A DNA stretch of 64,000 nt from Tritrichomonas musculus (GCA_039105265.1 JAPFFF010000021.1:1612001-1676000); one strand, 5' to 3'. Numbered from the stretch's first letter, positions 30,801-40,904 are shown. A program made the numbers and translations. Notes: a model not told the origin generated them from the sequence alone.

Positions 30801-32297
30801 GTAATAAAATTTCTGAGCGGACGTTAAGGATGAATCGTCGTTTCTCACAAAAAGTCCAAAGAACGACTGTGAAGCGAAGGAGAACCAGCGGAGAGGCATG
30901 ACCATTGTGCACTTTATGAACAAGTCCAAAGGAACATCAATTTTTTTCAAAAGGTCAATAAATTGGCCTTGTGAATCATCATTATGAACGATCAATGATT
31001 CAAAGAGGATTGAAAAAGTTTGGAGATTTGAAATGGCAGCTTTTTCTAAGGTTGATTCAAGATTTTCATCTAACATGTCTTGATTTAAATTGAAGAAAAA
31101 TTTCGCAAAGTTCGGAAGATCATGAATGACAGTCGTTTTGAAACCGTCAAAAATTGAGAGGATACTTGTTCCCAGTTCAAAAGCAAGTTCCTGTTCTTTA
31201 TTCGGATCGTCTAACTTGTCGCCGAAGGCTCTTTTGAATTTATGCGAGTATTCCCACCTTGCAAAGATTGGCAGCAGCGAGTGCCACAAATTGAGGCTCG
31301 TATCGTCTGGCAATCGTAAAATAATTTCTGAGAAAAACGATAAAAATTGATGGAAAAACATCATTTTAACTCGCGCGTAGTTCCAGTTGGCGTTGATCGC
31401 TTGCTGAAATAGGGTGATGCAGTTAATGATTATGTTGGAAATATCGCATCCTTTGGAAAGTAAAAACGATGTCATAAGTGGTCGATTAAATGCGTAATTG
31501 GAGAACATGAATTCAAAAACATGATGGTGGGGCGGCATGATGTTCCCAAAGGCCATCTTAATATCGTAATTGATCATTATCTTGGTAAACGGAATAATTG
31601 ACTTCATAATGGCAAGACCAAAATTCAATGAAAAATAATCGTCGTTGAAAAAATTGTAAAAAAATTGGGATAATATTTTCATCGAGTTAAGAGAAAAGGC
31701 TGCTGAGTTGATAAGGAAAAGAGCTAGATCGTTTTTTTCGCAAATAGCAATTTCAAGACAGCGCATTAATGAATCACTTTTGGTGGCAATGGAAAGTAAA
31801 AAATCAATGACAACTTTGAGCCCTTCACTATCAAAGGCTGAAAGAAAGGTTAATGATTCAATTGCTTCTGAAAAAATTAGAATTGGGATTTGTGATAATT
31901 CTATACCAAAGTCATCAATATGTGGATTATTAGATGGAATATGATGACGAGAGCAAAATCCTGACGGGTCTATTTTATGTGGATTTCCACAGCTGCAACT
32001 TGCTGTCGTAACATAAGTAATATAATATTTGTGTCCTGTATGATTTCCATTGAGGAAACACGGAACGCATAAATAACTTGGAGGTCCTTTCTTAATAACT
32101 TGGCATGTTTCACAACATACAGCAATTGTCCGGCCTGCCCAACTAGTATTGCATATTTTATGAGGGCAATAGGAAGGATCTGATTCAAGTTCATCAATAC
32201 GAGATTTTAATGGGCCACTTTCAAAAGCTTTTTGTGCTTCTTCCACAGATGTCTGAGGGTCTTGAGCAAATTTTGGTAGAAAGAGTGAATCAGACAT
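27888..32297 (-). CDS. UBR-type E3 ubiquitin ligase (N-recognin-like)
   Basis: 1,469 residues. A UBR box lies at about 43-115, with CPHKICNTSW, CCETCQVI, CVPCF, GHTGHK-like NGNHTGHKYY, SCSCGNP and FCSRHH; these Cys/His residues form the zinc-bound pocket that reads N-degrons. A RING-H2-like domain at about 924-986 (CSVCRVAI to CPIDRS) should recruit an E2. The C-terminal 400 residues fit the UBR autoinhibitory domain and end in ERAYDLYLSGEWTKF. The layout matches UBR1/UBR2-type ligases of the N-degron pathway, shorter than the yeast protein. Two low-complexity inserts interrupt it: about eight copies of NKTETQEE before the RING domain, and a long Asn-Glu-Thr repeat after it. The gene is visibly richer in G and C than its neighbours. 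Confidence 0.92.
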   Translation of the reverse strand: MSDSLFLPKFAQDPQTSVEEAQKAFESGPLKSRIDELESDPSYCPHKICNTSWAGRTIAVCCETCQVIKKGPPSYLCVPCFLNGNHTGHKYYITYVTTASCSCGNPHKIDPSGFCSRHHIPSNNPHIDDFGIELSQIPILIFSEAIESLTFLSAFDSEGLKVVIDFLLSIATKSDSLMRCLEIAICEKNDLALFLINSAAFSLNSMKILSQFFYNFFNDDYFSLNFGLAIMKSIIPFTKIMINYDIKMAFGNIMPPHHHVFEFMFSNYAFNRPLMTSFLLSKGCDISNIIINCITLFQQAINANWNYARVKMMFFHQFLSFFSEIILRLPDDTSLNLWHSLLPIFARWEYSHKFKRAFGDKLDDPNKEQELAFELGTSILSIFDGFKTTVIHDLPNFAKFFFNLNQDMLDENLESTLEKAAISNLQTFSILFESLIVHNDDSQGQFIDLLKKIDVPLDLFIKCTMVMPLRWFSFASQSFFGLFVRNDDSSLTSAQKFYYKNSITAKLFPMFSLIQFYSGLFSDKNEFTLMIDYIFGLFTFLEDKQKEADKLFSVIFFIACIVFDRVVMTNDVEEFRRLLIISILQEKPLTVINLNKLLWEQITTVPTYIAELGNITTRVKGEEYSLLKLKPNVKWHVIQPWKPPSEVMKMIGNFIQKHEDQLAPFPDWSDEPNGIELRGILLTRNMFALEYRALSDIVSDPSMNKATVHLVLNIILQTHRIFTSDDFDKYSEIAKKFDQLSDEEESKTETQEESKTETQEENKTETQEENKTETQEENKTETQEENKTETQEENKTETQEENKTETQEESKNIDTNNSDDDAIVAKTTAELAFVVPAHFEEFINAQISFLHRPKASLIDLLKKIGPLANPVLEELGITPVVSQKSDQMKEERRGRAKQLKLSIMAEFRDQQNMFNGSKADLAENEECSVCRVAINDSILCYPAIVHLTGIPWFIQSGQFKQTLFVNICTHLVHSSCAKNEMSDRMYRCPIDRSMYNFFIARLATGFNVESSQAFFKAMEIINENFHTLKSTVHPATIIAGHLIIAEVRYRNWPDSLDKPVFAVFMSNFFVNAWHYIRMLKEAGKETKNAEKIDKFSQIEKLVLDFLEAPAPFVEAEVAETIKKFAVDLHGDELLIYLRQAAILQHFCLAVDLSPSEQFVDWESFLSFKSLCKRYNIQEAPQNSHKDKINTNENANTSENTNENANTNENTNKNSNENANTSEITNENSNTNENTNENANTNENTNKNSNENANTSEITNENANTSENTNENSNTNENTNENSNENSNTNENTNENSNTNENTNLNTNVNSNLNDNENNNDNMNVNVNSIELPLFSIVHLPNNFLEFALPPYSLNLAETSSLTALCLLTNTVISISKASTSSQYPSLGSHLQKLGGTSLLLLLNGPFSTAIAVASNEFSFVVKIISPYINDYGDEDPGFVTGRVLTLSHERLERAYDLYLSGEWTKFIPK
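28309..28735 (-). repeat. coding minisatellite, Asn/Glu/Thr repeat
   Basis: Tandem array of 12- to 18-bp units inside the UBR gene, coding NTNENTNENAN-type repeats. Longer higher-order blocks (NKNSNENANTSEITNEN) occur twice, showing recent duplication. Confidence 0.9.
29871..30072 (-). repeat. 24-bp coding minisatellite
   Basis: About eight near-identical 24-bp units, encoding (N/S)KTETQEE, lie just before the RING domain of the UBR gene. All units stay in frame. Confidence 0.93.
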
Positions 32298-34042
32298 AAA
32301 TTCACCTTTATTTTGATTTGAATAGAGGGTTAGTAGATTAAAAACTTAGGCCAATGAAACTTTTATTTTGTTATTTTTATATTATTAATTTTATATTAAT
32401 CATTAATAAAAAATTTAATAACTTTTTTTCTAGAATATTTTAAGATATGTCTAGGTTTTTATTTGAGAGAAAAGATATCAAGAATTCTGATAAAACTCTG
32501 AATTTTTTTTATTTTTCACTATTTTTTAAATACATATATCCCAACAAATATTTTGCATATTAAAATCTAATTATGAATTATAATAAATATAATTATTGTT
32601 CAAATATATTCCCAAATTAATCATTATAAATTATAAAAAAAATTCTATGCGTATTTGGTATGAGAATTGTTTATTTTTGAATACAAAAGAAAATGAAATT
32701 TTTATATCTTAATATTTTCTAGATAAAAAGTTATATTAATGCATTATAATATATATCTAATTTGCTATATGATATATTCATATCAATATTTCACTCTTGG
32801 CCTAGAAATGTTAGATAAATGAAATATTATTTCATATAACATTTTGTAAAATATAAATACGTTTATCTCACTTATTTTATTAATTAAATTGGTACTTTTT
32901 ATTATATAAGATAAATAATATATATATAAAGAATAAATGCATATTTCAACAATAAACCATCAATTTAGCGACATTAAAAAATTATAATATGAATATATTT
33001 TTTCAAAACAAATAATTTTTTACTAATAAATTAATAAGTAGGATTTATTTTTTCATAAATGAGGATACAAAATCATTTTTAAAAAATTCGGACCAAATAG
33101 TAACACAAAAAGTTATTTGTATGCCCTCTATTTTTGAATATAAATTTCAATAAAATGGTTTATTATTTTGATTATTATTTATTTTCCAGTTCCTTGAGAA
33201 TAGTATGATATTTATATCTTCAAATTTTGTTTTTGATCATACAAATGGTAAAGTGTTTTGGATATCTTATATTGAATTCTAAGTCAAAAGAAAATTTATA
33301 TTTTTTATCTTTTTTTTTTCTGGGAAATACGATAAAACTTTTTGAAATAATAAACTAAATAAAAAGTGGCTTGGGATAACGAACAAGGTTGTAAATTATT
33401 TCGAGGAAAATGTTATATATCATAAATATGTTTTTCTTAGGTATCTTTGTTAAAGGATCATTATTTCAATCTACTCCTTCAATTATGACCAAAAGTATTT
33501 AAAATGAAAATGATGAATTTTGGTTTAGCTTTATTGTAACATCTGGTTTTTATTGTATATATGTGTTTTTGGAAATAGAGTTATTACCAAAAGTTTCAAT
33601 TTTTCCCTACTTTTTGAAAAATATATTTTGATATATATTCACTTTTTCAAAAATTTATATTAAAAACTATTCCTTTCAATTATTTTTCAATTTGTAATAA
33701 TCATTTATGAAATAAAGGTTCATTATTATCTTTATGTGATTATATATTTTAATGAAAAGTAAAGAGAAAGGTTTCTTGCAATTTTTTTTGAAAAGTTAGA
33801 GCTTTTTTTTTTTCAAAATAATTGAATATATCACAATTATTTCTTAATATTAAAAAAAAAATTCATTGAATAATGGAAAATTGAAATAAATATATTTGAT
33901 AAGATTCTGAATAAATGGTGAAAATAATAACCTTCGCGATATAAGAAGACAAAGCATTGAAAAATTTGAATGCAATAACTTCATTTTATTTTTCTTCATT
34001 TTTTTTTAAAAAATTTTTAATTGCGTTAAAACCTTCTCAGCA
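32298..34042. other. 1.7-kb AT-rich intergenic, nothing recognised
   Basis: Long AT-rich spacer between the divergent UBR and Myb genes. I found no open frame, tRNA or paired terminal repeats in it. Confidence 0.5.
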
Positions 34043-35011
34043 ATGCTCAATAAAGATGTGAAGACCTGTTTAAATAATGAAATTGATGAAAAAGGCACCT
34101 GTTTTGACCAATCATTCAAAGATCATTATCAAATATGCAATAATGGAATGAAATGTATTTTTCATTTTACTAATACAAACCTTAATGAATGTTCTTCATC
34201 AATAGATTACGTGAATTCGCCTAATATGATGAATGTTAGCGCATCGTCTATGATAGAAAAAAAATGTGATTTACAACCTCTAAATTCATGTTTAGATGAT
34301 CACAGTGATGTTGATAATAACGATTCAATTAAAAATGATGATGGTAATAAAAATATTTCGGAAAAACGTTTTCAGAAAAAACCATTTACTGCTGAAGAAG
34401 ATAAAACTTTATTATCAATTATTAATTCAGTTGGTGAAAAAAATTGGGGAATTATATCAATGTTCATGAAACAAATGAATTATGATAGAAATGGGAGGCA
34501 GTGTAGAGATCGCTACTTTCATTACTTAGATCCAAAAATTAGTCCAAAGTCTAAATGGACTGCTGAAGAAGATGAATTATTATTGAAAACAGTCGAAAGC
34601 AATGGGAAAAAATGGAAAATGATGGAAAAAATATTTCCAGGAAGATCAGAAGTTTCACTTCGAAACAGATATCACTTGGTACTAAGAAAAAAAATAAAAA
34701 ATGAAAGAGGAGCTGATCGAAAACAAAATATAATGTCAAAAACGTTTGCCTTCTTAGATAATTTTAATAAAAGAAGTAGAAAGCCACAAAATCCTAGTAT
34801 AAACAATAAAAAAGTTCAAAATACATCAAGAAAAATAAGCCAAAATAGCAATTCAATTAATGATATAGTGCCAAATCAAAATTCTGTCAAAGAAGCAGCA
34901 GCCTTAAATAATAATTTTTTTACAAGATCTTATAAGGAAGCCAATATTTTTTCATTATGTGATGATGATATTAACGAATTATTTAATTTTGAAGAAATTT
35001 ATTTTATGTAA
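34043..35011 (+). CDS. two-repeat Myb-like DNA-binding protein
   Basis: 322 residues from ATG. Two adjacent Myb/SANT repeats lie at about 113-163 (FTAEEDKTLLSIINSVGEKNW, then RNGRQCRDRYFHYLDP) and 168-218 (KWTAEEDELLLKTVESNG, then RSEVSLRNRYHLVLRK). The regularly spaced tryptophans and aromatic residues, and the basic recognition helices, match R2R3-like Myb proteins, which bind DNA in the nucleus. The N-terminus is Asn/Asp/Cys-rich and unstructured; the C-terminus is basic, then Asn-rich, and ends in an acidic stretch (DDDINELFNFEEIYF) that could activate transcription. Trichomonads have very many such Myb genes, some of which regulate surface-protein genes through initiator-region sites; the target here is unknown. 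Confidence 0.92.
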   Translation: MLNKDVKTCLNNEIDEKGTCFDQSFKDHYQICNNGMKCIFHFTNTNLNECSSSIDYVNSPNMMNVSASSMIEKKCDLQPLNSCLDDHSDVDNNDSIKNDDGNKNISEKRFQKKPFTAEEDKTLLSIINSVGEKNWGIISMFMKQMNYDRNGRQCRDRYFHYLDPKISPKSKWTAEEDELLLKTVESNGKKWKMMEKIFPGRSEVSLRNRYHLVLRKKIKNERGADRKQNIMSKTFAFLDNFNKRSRKPQNPSINNKKVQNTSRKISQNSNSINDIVPNQNSVKEAAALNNNFFTRSYKEANIFSLCDDDINELFNFEEIYFM

Positions 35012-35391
35012 GAAAAGGTGACCAATGTTGAAGATGCTAATTATAAATTTTCGGGATTCCAAGTTTGTATTTGAAATATAGATTTAAATAAACATTTTTT
35101 TGAAAAGCAATATACAATAAAATAAAGTAAAATTTTACCAATTATTGTAATTATCATGATTATTGAAAACAATTGATGAAAAAATTGTAAATTTGCAAAT
35201 TATAGATAATAAATAGAGATTATGGATAGAATTATTATTGAATAAAGTCAATATTAAAATAAAATGTAAGGTAATGGTTCAGTCTTTTGTTTTATTTCTT
35301 CTTTGTTGTTGTTCTGAATTTGCAAGTTATCCTACTTCTCCAAAATACGTTGAAAATTTTTACAAAAAAAGTTTGAGAAATAGTACTTGAA
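35012..35391. other. intergenic between Myb gene and small gene
   Basis: AT-rich spacer of 380 bases holding the 3' region of the Myb gene and the presumed promoter of the small downstream gene. No motif stands out. Confidence 0.5.
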
Positions 35392-35673
35392 ATGTCTTCG
35401 CCTCCAATCAATGATCTCATCACCGAACTTCACTATGATATTAAAGAATATTCATTTGAGCAATGCAAAGAATTTATTCGAGATACTTTGAAGACGCATC
35501 CCAAAACTGTTCTTGGTCAAACTGTTTCAAAAATCAATTTTGTCACTGGGAAAGCAAACCCAAAAGCAAATACGCCTCAACTTCAAACTCAAGTTGTCGA
35601 TTACTGTATATCCCTTGGATACAATGCTGAATGTGGCCAATTTAATCATAACCTTGTTACTATTACCGTTTAA
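35392..35673 (+). CDS. small hypothetical protein, 93 residues
   Basis: A compact open frame from ATG (MSSPPINDLITEL) with ordinary, non-repetitive composition. The sequence looks globular, with helices near LITELHYDIKEYSFEQCKEFI, a basic middle and a beta-like end (NHNLVTITV). I do not recognise the family. Its balanced codon use and lack of low complexity, against a very AT-rich surrounding, argue that it is a real gene. No signal peptide or membrane segment. Confidence 0.65.
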   Translation: MSSPPINDLITELHYDIKEYSFEQCKEFIRDTLKTHPKTVLGQTVSKINFVTGKANPKANTPQLQTQVVDYCISLGYNAECGQFNHNLVTITV

Positions 35674-36120
35674 ATTATATTTATATGTATTTTAATACCA
35701 TATTGAATTGTGTTTATATATTAATCCATTAAAAAAAAAATGTTCCGAAACTCATTCTAATATCAATAAATATTATCAGTATGGTCTATATTTGGCCAAT
35801 TGATGATGCAAAACATATTATCTAAATGACAAAAATAAAGAAATAATAAACGGCTTTTAACGTACGTATTTTTACCACTTTTTTTTGACTGACTTTATCT
35901 TTCCTGTGAGAAAGTCATTTCAATATCAAGAAATATACTCAACGGTGTGAGTAAACAATCGTAATATCGACAGATTTCAATGAAAACCTTCCTGCCAAAA
36001 ATAAATTGGGTTTTTCATTGAAAGACATTCTCAACTCAAATCTTACATAAATATTTGGTGATTTTTTACTTGTCTTGATCTTATACCTGCTGACATTCAA
36101 TTAACTCACTTATTACATTA
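35674..36120. other. AT-rich spacer, nothing recognised
   Basis: Noncoding sequence between the small gene and a MITE. No supported feature. Confidence 0.5.
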
Positions 36121-36470
36121 AGGTTCTCCTTTCAAATTCAAAAGATTAAATTCAATGAGATTTCACAAATAAAATATACATAAATATCGTTTTTAAAAAT
36201 GAATTAAAATATGAAATTTATATAGATATATATTTTAAATGATTGAATAAAAATATTTTTATGGAATCTTATCGATTTTGTTTTTTTACAGATAGAAATC
36301 ATAGAATTTAAAAATCAGAAAAATTTTGAATGAAATAAGATTTAATCGTTGAGGCCATATTTTTTTAAATTTTCACCAAAACTTTTTCCGAAAAATGCTC
36401 TATTGAATTATTTATTCTATGAGTTAATTCAATATTGAATGATTTACATTTTTTTTGGGAAGGAGAACCT
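36121..36470. mobile_element. 350-bp TA-flanked MITE
   Basis: The inverted ends start AGGTTCTCCTT and are flanked by TA at 36119-36120 and 36471-36472. The inner arms diverge after about 12 bases. It has no coding capacity and looks like a Tc1/mariner-derived MITE. Confidence 0.65.
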
Positions 36471-36779
36471 TAAATGCATTTTCACTAAGATAAATCTTGC
36501 CTAAGAAATAAGTTCTATATCGATATTTATTTTATCTAATTATTTGAAAAAATATCCATAATTTTCAAATCAATAGGAAAAAATATAGGGGAATCGTTTG
36601 TAATACACCACTTTTCTGAGGAAACTTTTTGAGAGGAATTTTGAAAAAAAATTCGACTTTTTGTGAGATATTTTTGGGTTCTTTATTTTCCAAAAACTTT
36701 AAGTAAAGAATGAATGATTGTTTACTAGATTTTGGAAGATTTCGGTAAACAAAGTATTCGGGTAAACGAAGGATTCTCG

Positions 36780-36905
36780 TACTCAGATAACGACGATGCT
36801 CAACGAATTTGCTCAAATAATTCCGATACTCAAAGAATTCTGATACTAAAAGAATTCTGATACTCAAAGGATTGTGATACTCGAAGAATTCCAATACTGG
36901 AAATA
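36780..36905 (-). repeat. 17-bp minisatellite, left block
   Basis: About six degenerate tandem units of 17 bases, best read on the minus strand as AATTCTTTGAGTATCRG. The same unit recurs in the opposite orientation at 43310-43425, on the far side of the helicase-bearing element. Confidence 0.8.
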
Positions 36906-36944
36906 AATGTTAAATCATTCGTTGATTATTCATATGCTTCTTTA

Positions 36945-37229
36945 GTGGGAGCATTCGAGCCTTTATTTTCTTTGGCAGAAAAATCAACCGGCTTTGCACT
37001 AGGTTCTTTGGCAGAAATCCAAAAAATTCTAAAAACCGCTTTGCAAACATTTAAAGATCTCAAAATTGAAGAACCTAGTGCATGCGAATTGAAGCCACCA
37101 GCTAATTTAAAGATTCTAGGTGCTCACAAAACCCGTCCTCGGAATAATGTTGATCATCATAATTCAAAAAAAAAAAAAAAACTAACGCCCGATATAATCA
37201 TAAATCATTTAATAAACAAAAATTTTTGA
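36945..37229 (+). pseudogene. unrecognised coding-like fragment
   Basis: A 94-residue open stretch without an ATG at its start. The middle (ACELKPPANLKILGAHKTRPRNN) has the look of a protein C-terminal region with a GRPRNN-like basic tail, as seen in some transposases, and then runs into poly-Lys from an A-tract. I cannot assign a family. It is more likely a gene remnant than a working gene. Confidence 0.35.
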
Positions 37230-37303
37230 ACATACATAAATTTTTTTTAAAAAATTAATTATGATTTATATTTTGAAATTCAATTAATAATTAATATCAT
37301 TCA

Positions 37304-37339
37304 ATGACAACTTTTTAAGATTTGCCCAAAAAGTTGTCA
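37304..37339. repeat. perfect 11-bp hairpin
   Basis: GACAACTTTTT and AAAAAGTTGTC flank a spacer of 14 bases, just before the left edge of the helicase-bearing element. Its role is unknown. Confidence 0.6.
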
Positions 37340-37639
37340 TTCTTGGGATCTAGTAGTAATGTTAAGGAGTGCTCCGGGCAAGCCCTCCCCACGCGCTTCG
37401 CTTCCTTAACACTGCACCATAGAGCTATGGCACATTCCACTATATAAGGTCGTCCATTTGTGCCGTCCATAGCGTTATGTCCATTTTATGATTTACATGA
37501 AAATAAGCTCAAATAAGCAATTATAGCTCTAAATTAACATGATGGAGTACATCCAATGAACTATCCAGGCATCCAATAGATTAATAATTATGTTAATAAT
37601 AATATTAATCGAAACAGTCCGCTTATAAATATAGATGAT

Positions 37640-37875
37640 TTAATATGTTATAGCTAACAAAACATATAACATTAGATGTAAATGATCTCTAGATTGAATT
37701 AAATGGAAACAATCCGGCTAATAAAACATATAATAATACCAACTATCTCATTAAATGGAAACAATCCAGCTATCGATTAAATGGAAATGATCTCTAGATC
37801 GAATTAAATGGAAACAATCCGGCTATCGATTAGATGTAAATGATCTCTAGATTGAATTAAATGGAAACAAGTCCA
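37640..37875 (+). repeat. imperfect direct repeats upstream of the helicase
   Basis: Several copies of a segment of roughly 55 bases built around TTAAATGGAAACAATCCGGC and AATGATCTCTAGAT, ending just before the helicase remnant. They may be part of its promoter or an origin-like array. Confidence 0.75.
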
Positions 37876-37876
37876 G

Positions 37877-39130
37877 TTGTCCCAAAATATATATTTTTTA
37901 ATTTTGTCCCAAATGTCCCAATATCTCGAATCCTCTTTGTTTGACACCATTCCAGTATCTACTTTTAAGATATCGATTACTAAGCAAGATATTACTCATG
38001 AAATAGTATTCGATACATGCAAATTTATATTAGATGCGCCAATTGGATCTGGTAAGTCGACAGCATTGATGAATCATATTAAAGACAGCAAAGATAATAA
38101 TTATATAATTATAGTTCCCACTACCAATATTGCTGTTGATTTCTATAATGCAGTTGATTATAGTGAAGACTCTGTTAATTTATGTACTAATGATGGAGCA
38201 TTTAAAGACATTAAGTTAGCATTTGATAATAATGTTCGAGTGATCATCACTACATATCACACAGAATCTAGATGTTTAGGTAGTATAATTGAGTTTACAC
38301 ATGGATATCTACTTAATAATTATCATTTGTTTATCGATGAAGCTCACTTATTGTTATTACATCCAGCATTAATAGAGATGACGCGAGAATTTAATTATGT
38401 TGGACTAATTACAGCCACCCCCAGAGAATTAAAGCACCTGTCTGTCTTTAAAGATTATGTTACTATAAGTCCAGTAATAAGTACTCGCTATCATAGAAAG
38501 TTATATATTAATAAGTTGACAATTTTTATTTACAGTATCATGAAATAATTGAATTAGTTAAGACTAATATAAATGACTTTAATGCGATTATTATTAAGAT
38601 CGAGGATAAGCATTAAGGCCGATCATTGAAAGAATTGCTTGTTAAAGAGAATATTGGTGCATTATTGTATAATGGAGATAATAAAGAGACTGAGCTGATT
38701 AATGGGAGATTTGTTGATAAATCGAATGGTGATCCAATAATGAATAAGGTTATTGTATGCACTAGTACGATACAAGCTAGACAGTCTATTAATGATAATG
38801 TATTTACAAATCTTCATACAGACACCCTTAGACAATTATTCCTCAGTTGAGCAGTTTATTGGTCGAAGTAGATCTAGTAATAGTATCACCTACTTATTCC
38901 TTAATATTGATGGGAACAGTTAAAAAATCGATAAGTAATAATCTAGCAGACAGATACTATAATAGATTCCATGATACCAGAGTTAAAGCATGGCGTAATA
39001 CAAAGATAGATAAATGGATGAGAATATTAAATAAGCATGGGGAAATTATATTAAGCGATACACTATTAAATAAGATTAGTAATCCAGATGGTGACAATGA
39101 CAATATGACAATTGAATTTAATAATGAATT
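37877..39130 (+). pseudogene. fossil superfamily 2 DExH helicase
   Basis: Helicase motifs are clear in order: Walker A (APIGSGKST) near 38037, a motif Ia-like IIVPTTN, motif Ib/Ic-like ITTYHTES, the DEAH box (LFIDEAHLL) near 38330, motif III (GLITATP) near 38402, and a motif VI-like QFIGRSRS near 38860. The layout resembles origin-binding-protein and virus-type SF2 helicases more than host RNA helicases, but this is a judgement by eye. The gene is broken into several frames and is treated as a fossil. Confidence 0.7.
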
Positions 39131-39537
39131 GTAAAGATCTTAATATTCGATTTAAGGGTAAAAAAGAGTTATACAGTTACTATGGTACCAAGATATTCCC
39201 ACATCCTTATAAGATTATAATGAGCAATAATACATGTGATGATGGTAAGCGATCTCGAATGTATAGATTGATTTATAATGAGAATGTTTCAATGATACCT
39301 GATTCCACAGACCTTAATACTAAAGCAATGGAATCGAATGATAAGTCATCTACAGACAAAGCAGATAATGCTATAAGTGAATTTAATAGTAGATCCTTAA
39401 AAGTTGAGTTTAGAGGTAAAAAAGAGTTATACAGCTACTATGGCACCAAGATATTTCCGAATACACTTAAGATTAAAGAGATACGACCTACAATCGATGG
39501 TAAGAGGGTTAGAAAATACATGCTTGTTTCAATTTAA
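39112..39537 (+). CDS. open frame with a duplicated domain, helicase-associated
   Basis: A 141-residue frame that overlaps the end of the helicase remnant. It carries two copies of a unit of about 40 residues sharing GKKELYSYYGTKIFP and, about 15 residues later, DGKRxRxYxL. The copies are separated by a Ser/Asp-rich linker. The unit is not one I recognise; it may be a small DNA-binding domain appended to the helicase. Part of the fossil element. Confidence 0.5.
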   Translation: MNLIMNCKDLNIRFKGKKELYSYYGTKIFPHPYKIIMSNNTCDDGKRSRMYRLIYNENVSMIPDSTDLNTKAMESNDKSSTDKADNAISEFNSRSLKVEFRGKKELYSYYGTKIFPNTLKIKEIRPTIDGKRVRKYMLVSI

Positions 39538-39570
39538 TTACATAAATATTTAATTTATTTTTATATAAAA

Positions 39571-39840
39571 ATGGTAGAATTTTATGATGCAGATATTGGT
39601 ATTAACAAATTAATTCATCTTAACTCTAAATATGAACAAGATAGATATAATGAACTCATTAATGAGATAAAGAGATATAAAGCTGATAATGATAATAATG
39701 AGGCAGCTATAAATAGATTATATGCACGCTATTATGGAAATTTATGTGATAAAGCTTACGGCAAGAGATATATTAACATGTGGAACATGAAAATGAGATT
39801 ATTAAAGCAAATGTATGGCGAATTAATTAGGTTACATTAA
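39571..39840 (+). CDS. small unknown protein of the helicase element
   Basis: 89 residues from an ATG 34 bases after the preceding frame, with a TATATAAAA stretch just before the ATG. The sequence is helical and charged (YEQDRYNELINEIKRYKADND) with a Tyr/Arg-rich second half. No family recognised. The short spacing from its neighbours suits a compact virus-like or plasmid-like gene order. Confidence 0.5.
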   Translation: MVEFYDADIGINKLIHLNSKYEQDRYNELINEIKRYKADNDNNEAAINRLYARYYGNLCDKAYGKRYINMWNMKMRLLKQMYGELIRLH

Positions 39841-39992
39841 TAGAAATCTTAATAAAGATTGAGATGCTATTTATGGATCTCATGATAGCTATGTATCGAC
39901 AGCTATACTAGTTAACATACTGTATGAGCTTCGCTTACTTTGCAATACAAATTATTTTTATGCAAACATTGTGTAAATTTATTTACCTAGAA

Positions 39993-40460
39993 ATGAGTAA
40001 GAACAAGAACACAGCATTTACAAAGCAAACTCCATACAATGGACAAATTAGCTTAGATGAATTGTACACTACAGCCGACTTAGCAGTGCTTAAGAGAGCT
40101 ATCACTGAGTTAACAGCCAAGCAAGACTATAAGACACTTAACACTCTGTTCCGCCGTAATCCGAATGCTAGTAAGTTCGACACCAGAGCACTTAATGAAG
40201 ATATTCCTCAGCAATATAAACGATTTACTAAGCGAAATGGTAAACTCTGTAATGTAACTAAGTCTGTAAGGCAGAGTTCGACCCCAAGGACATCATTTGT
40301 TGAAGACGTTCTTGGTTCACCACAAAGCGAACTTAGCAGAGCCAATGATGCAAGCGAATACACATACAAGTCTAGATATTATGATCCAAATTCGAATTCG
40401 TTTAAATATATTAACAAGCCTATTGAACCATGCGCATCTCGAATTCGCACTAGATACTAA
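39993..40460 (+). CDS. small unknown protein of the helicase element
   Basis: 155 residues from the ATG at 39993 (MSKNKNTAFTKQTPYNGQ); the frame is open back to another ATG at 39924, but that extension is hydrophobic and less convincing. The protein is basic and polar, with DLAVLKRAITELTAKQDYKTL as a likely helix and a Ser/Arg/Tyr-rich C-terminus (YKSRYYDPNSNSFKYIN). No family recognised. Confidence 0.5.
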   Translation: MSKNKNTAFTKQTPYNGQISLDELYTTADLAVLKRAITELTAKQDYKTLNTLFRRNPNASKFDTRALNEDIPQQYKRFTKRNGKLCNVTKSVRQSSTPRTSFVEDVLGSPQSELSRANDASEYTYKSRYYDPNSNSFKYINKPIEPCASRIRTRY

Positions 40461-40675
40461 ATCGATATCTGTTGTCGAGATCTCTCATTGTAAATATATT
40501 ACCATCATGAAATCGACAGCTTGGTTGTATAACTCGGTTGTATGACACATCGACGACTTTGTCGATAACTCGGTTGTGACACATCGACAGCTCGGCTGTT
40601 GAGATCACCATTGTAAATATATTTTTGTCACGATCACTAAGATCACATCCACACATATTATGCACTACATTATTT

Positions 40676-40896
40676 GGGATAATGGTCGCCCAAGTGAAAA
40701 CGGTATATTCGATAATTGGTTTGTTCACAAAACAGGTTAATATTGGTTAAAACCATTTTTAGTTAAATTTGATGCAAACACAAATGCTGAGATAAGAATT
40801 GGCTTTAATGTATTCCTTAGTATTTTTGTTAATGTATTCCTTAGTATTGGCTTTAATGTATCATTAGTTAGTTTTCACTTGGGCGACTATTATCCC
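40676..40896. repeat. 221-bp inverted-repeat unit
   Basis: Arms of 26 bases (GGGATAATRGTCGCCCAAGT and onwards) at 40676-40701 and 40871-40896 with one mismatch. Between them, a segment built on CTTTAATGTATTCCTTAGTA is repeated two to three times. No matching target duplication is seen, so this may be a structural hairpin of the element rather than a separate transposon. Confidence 0.8.
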
Positions 40897-40904
40897 ATCA
40901 TCGT

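Noticed and set aside
36565-36894. Minus-strand frame with FEYRN-type repeats
   Set aside because: Produced by the 17-bp minisatellite; no start context or conserved domain.
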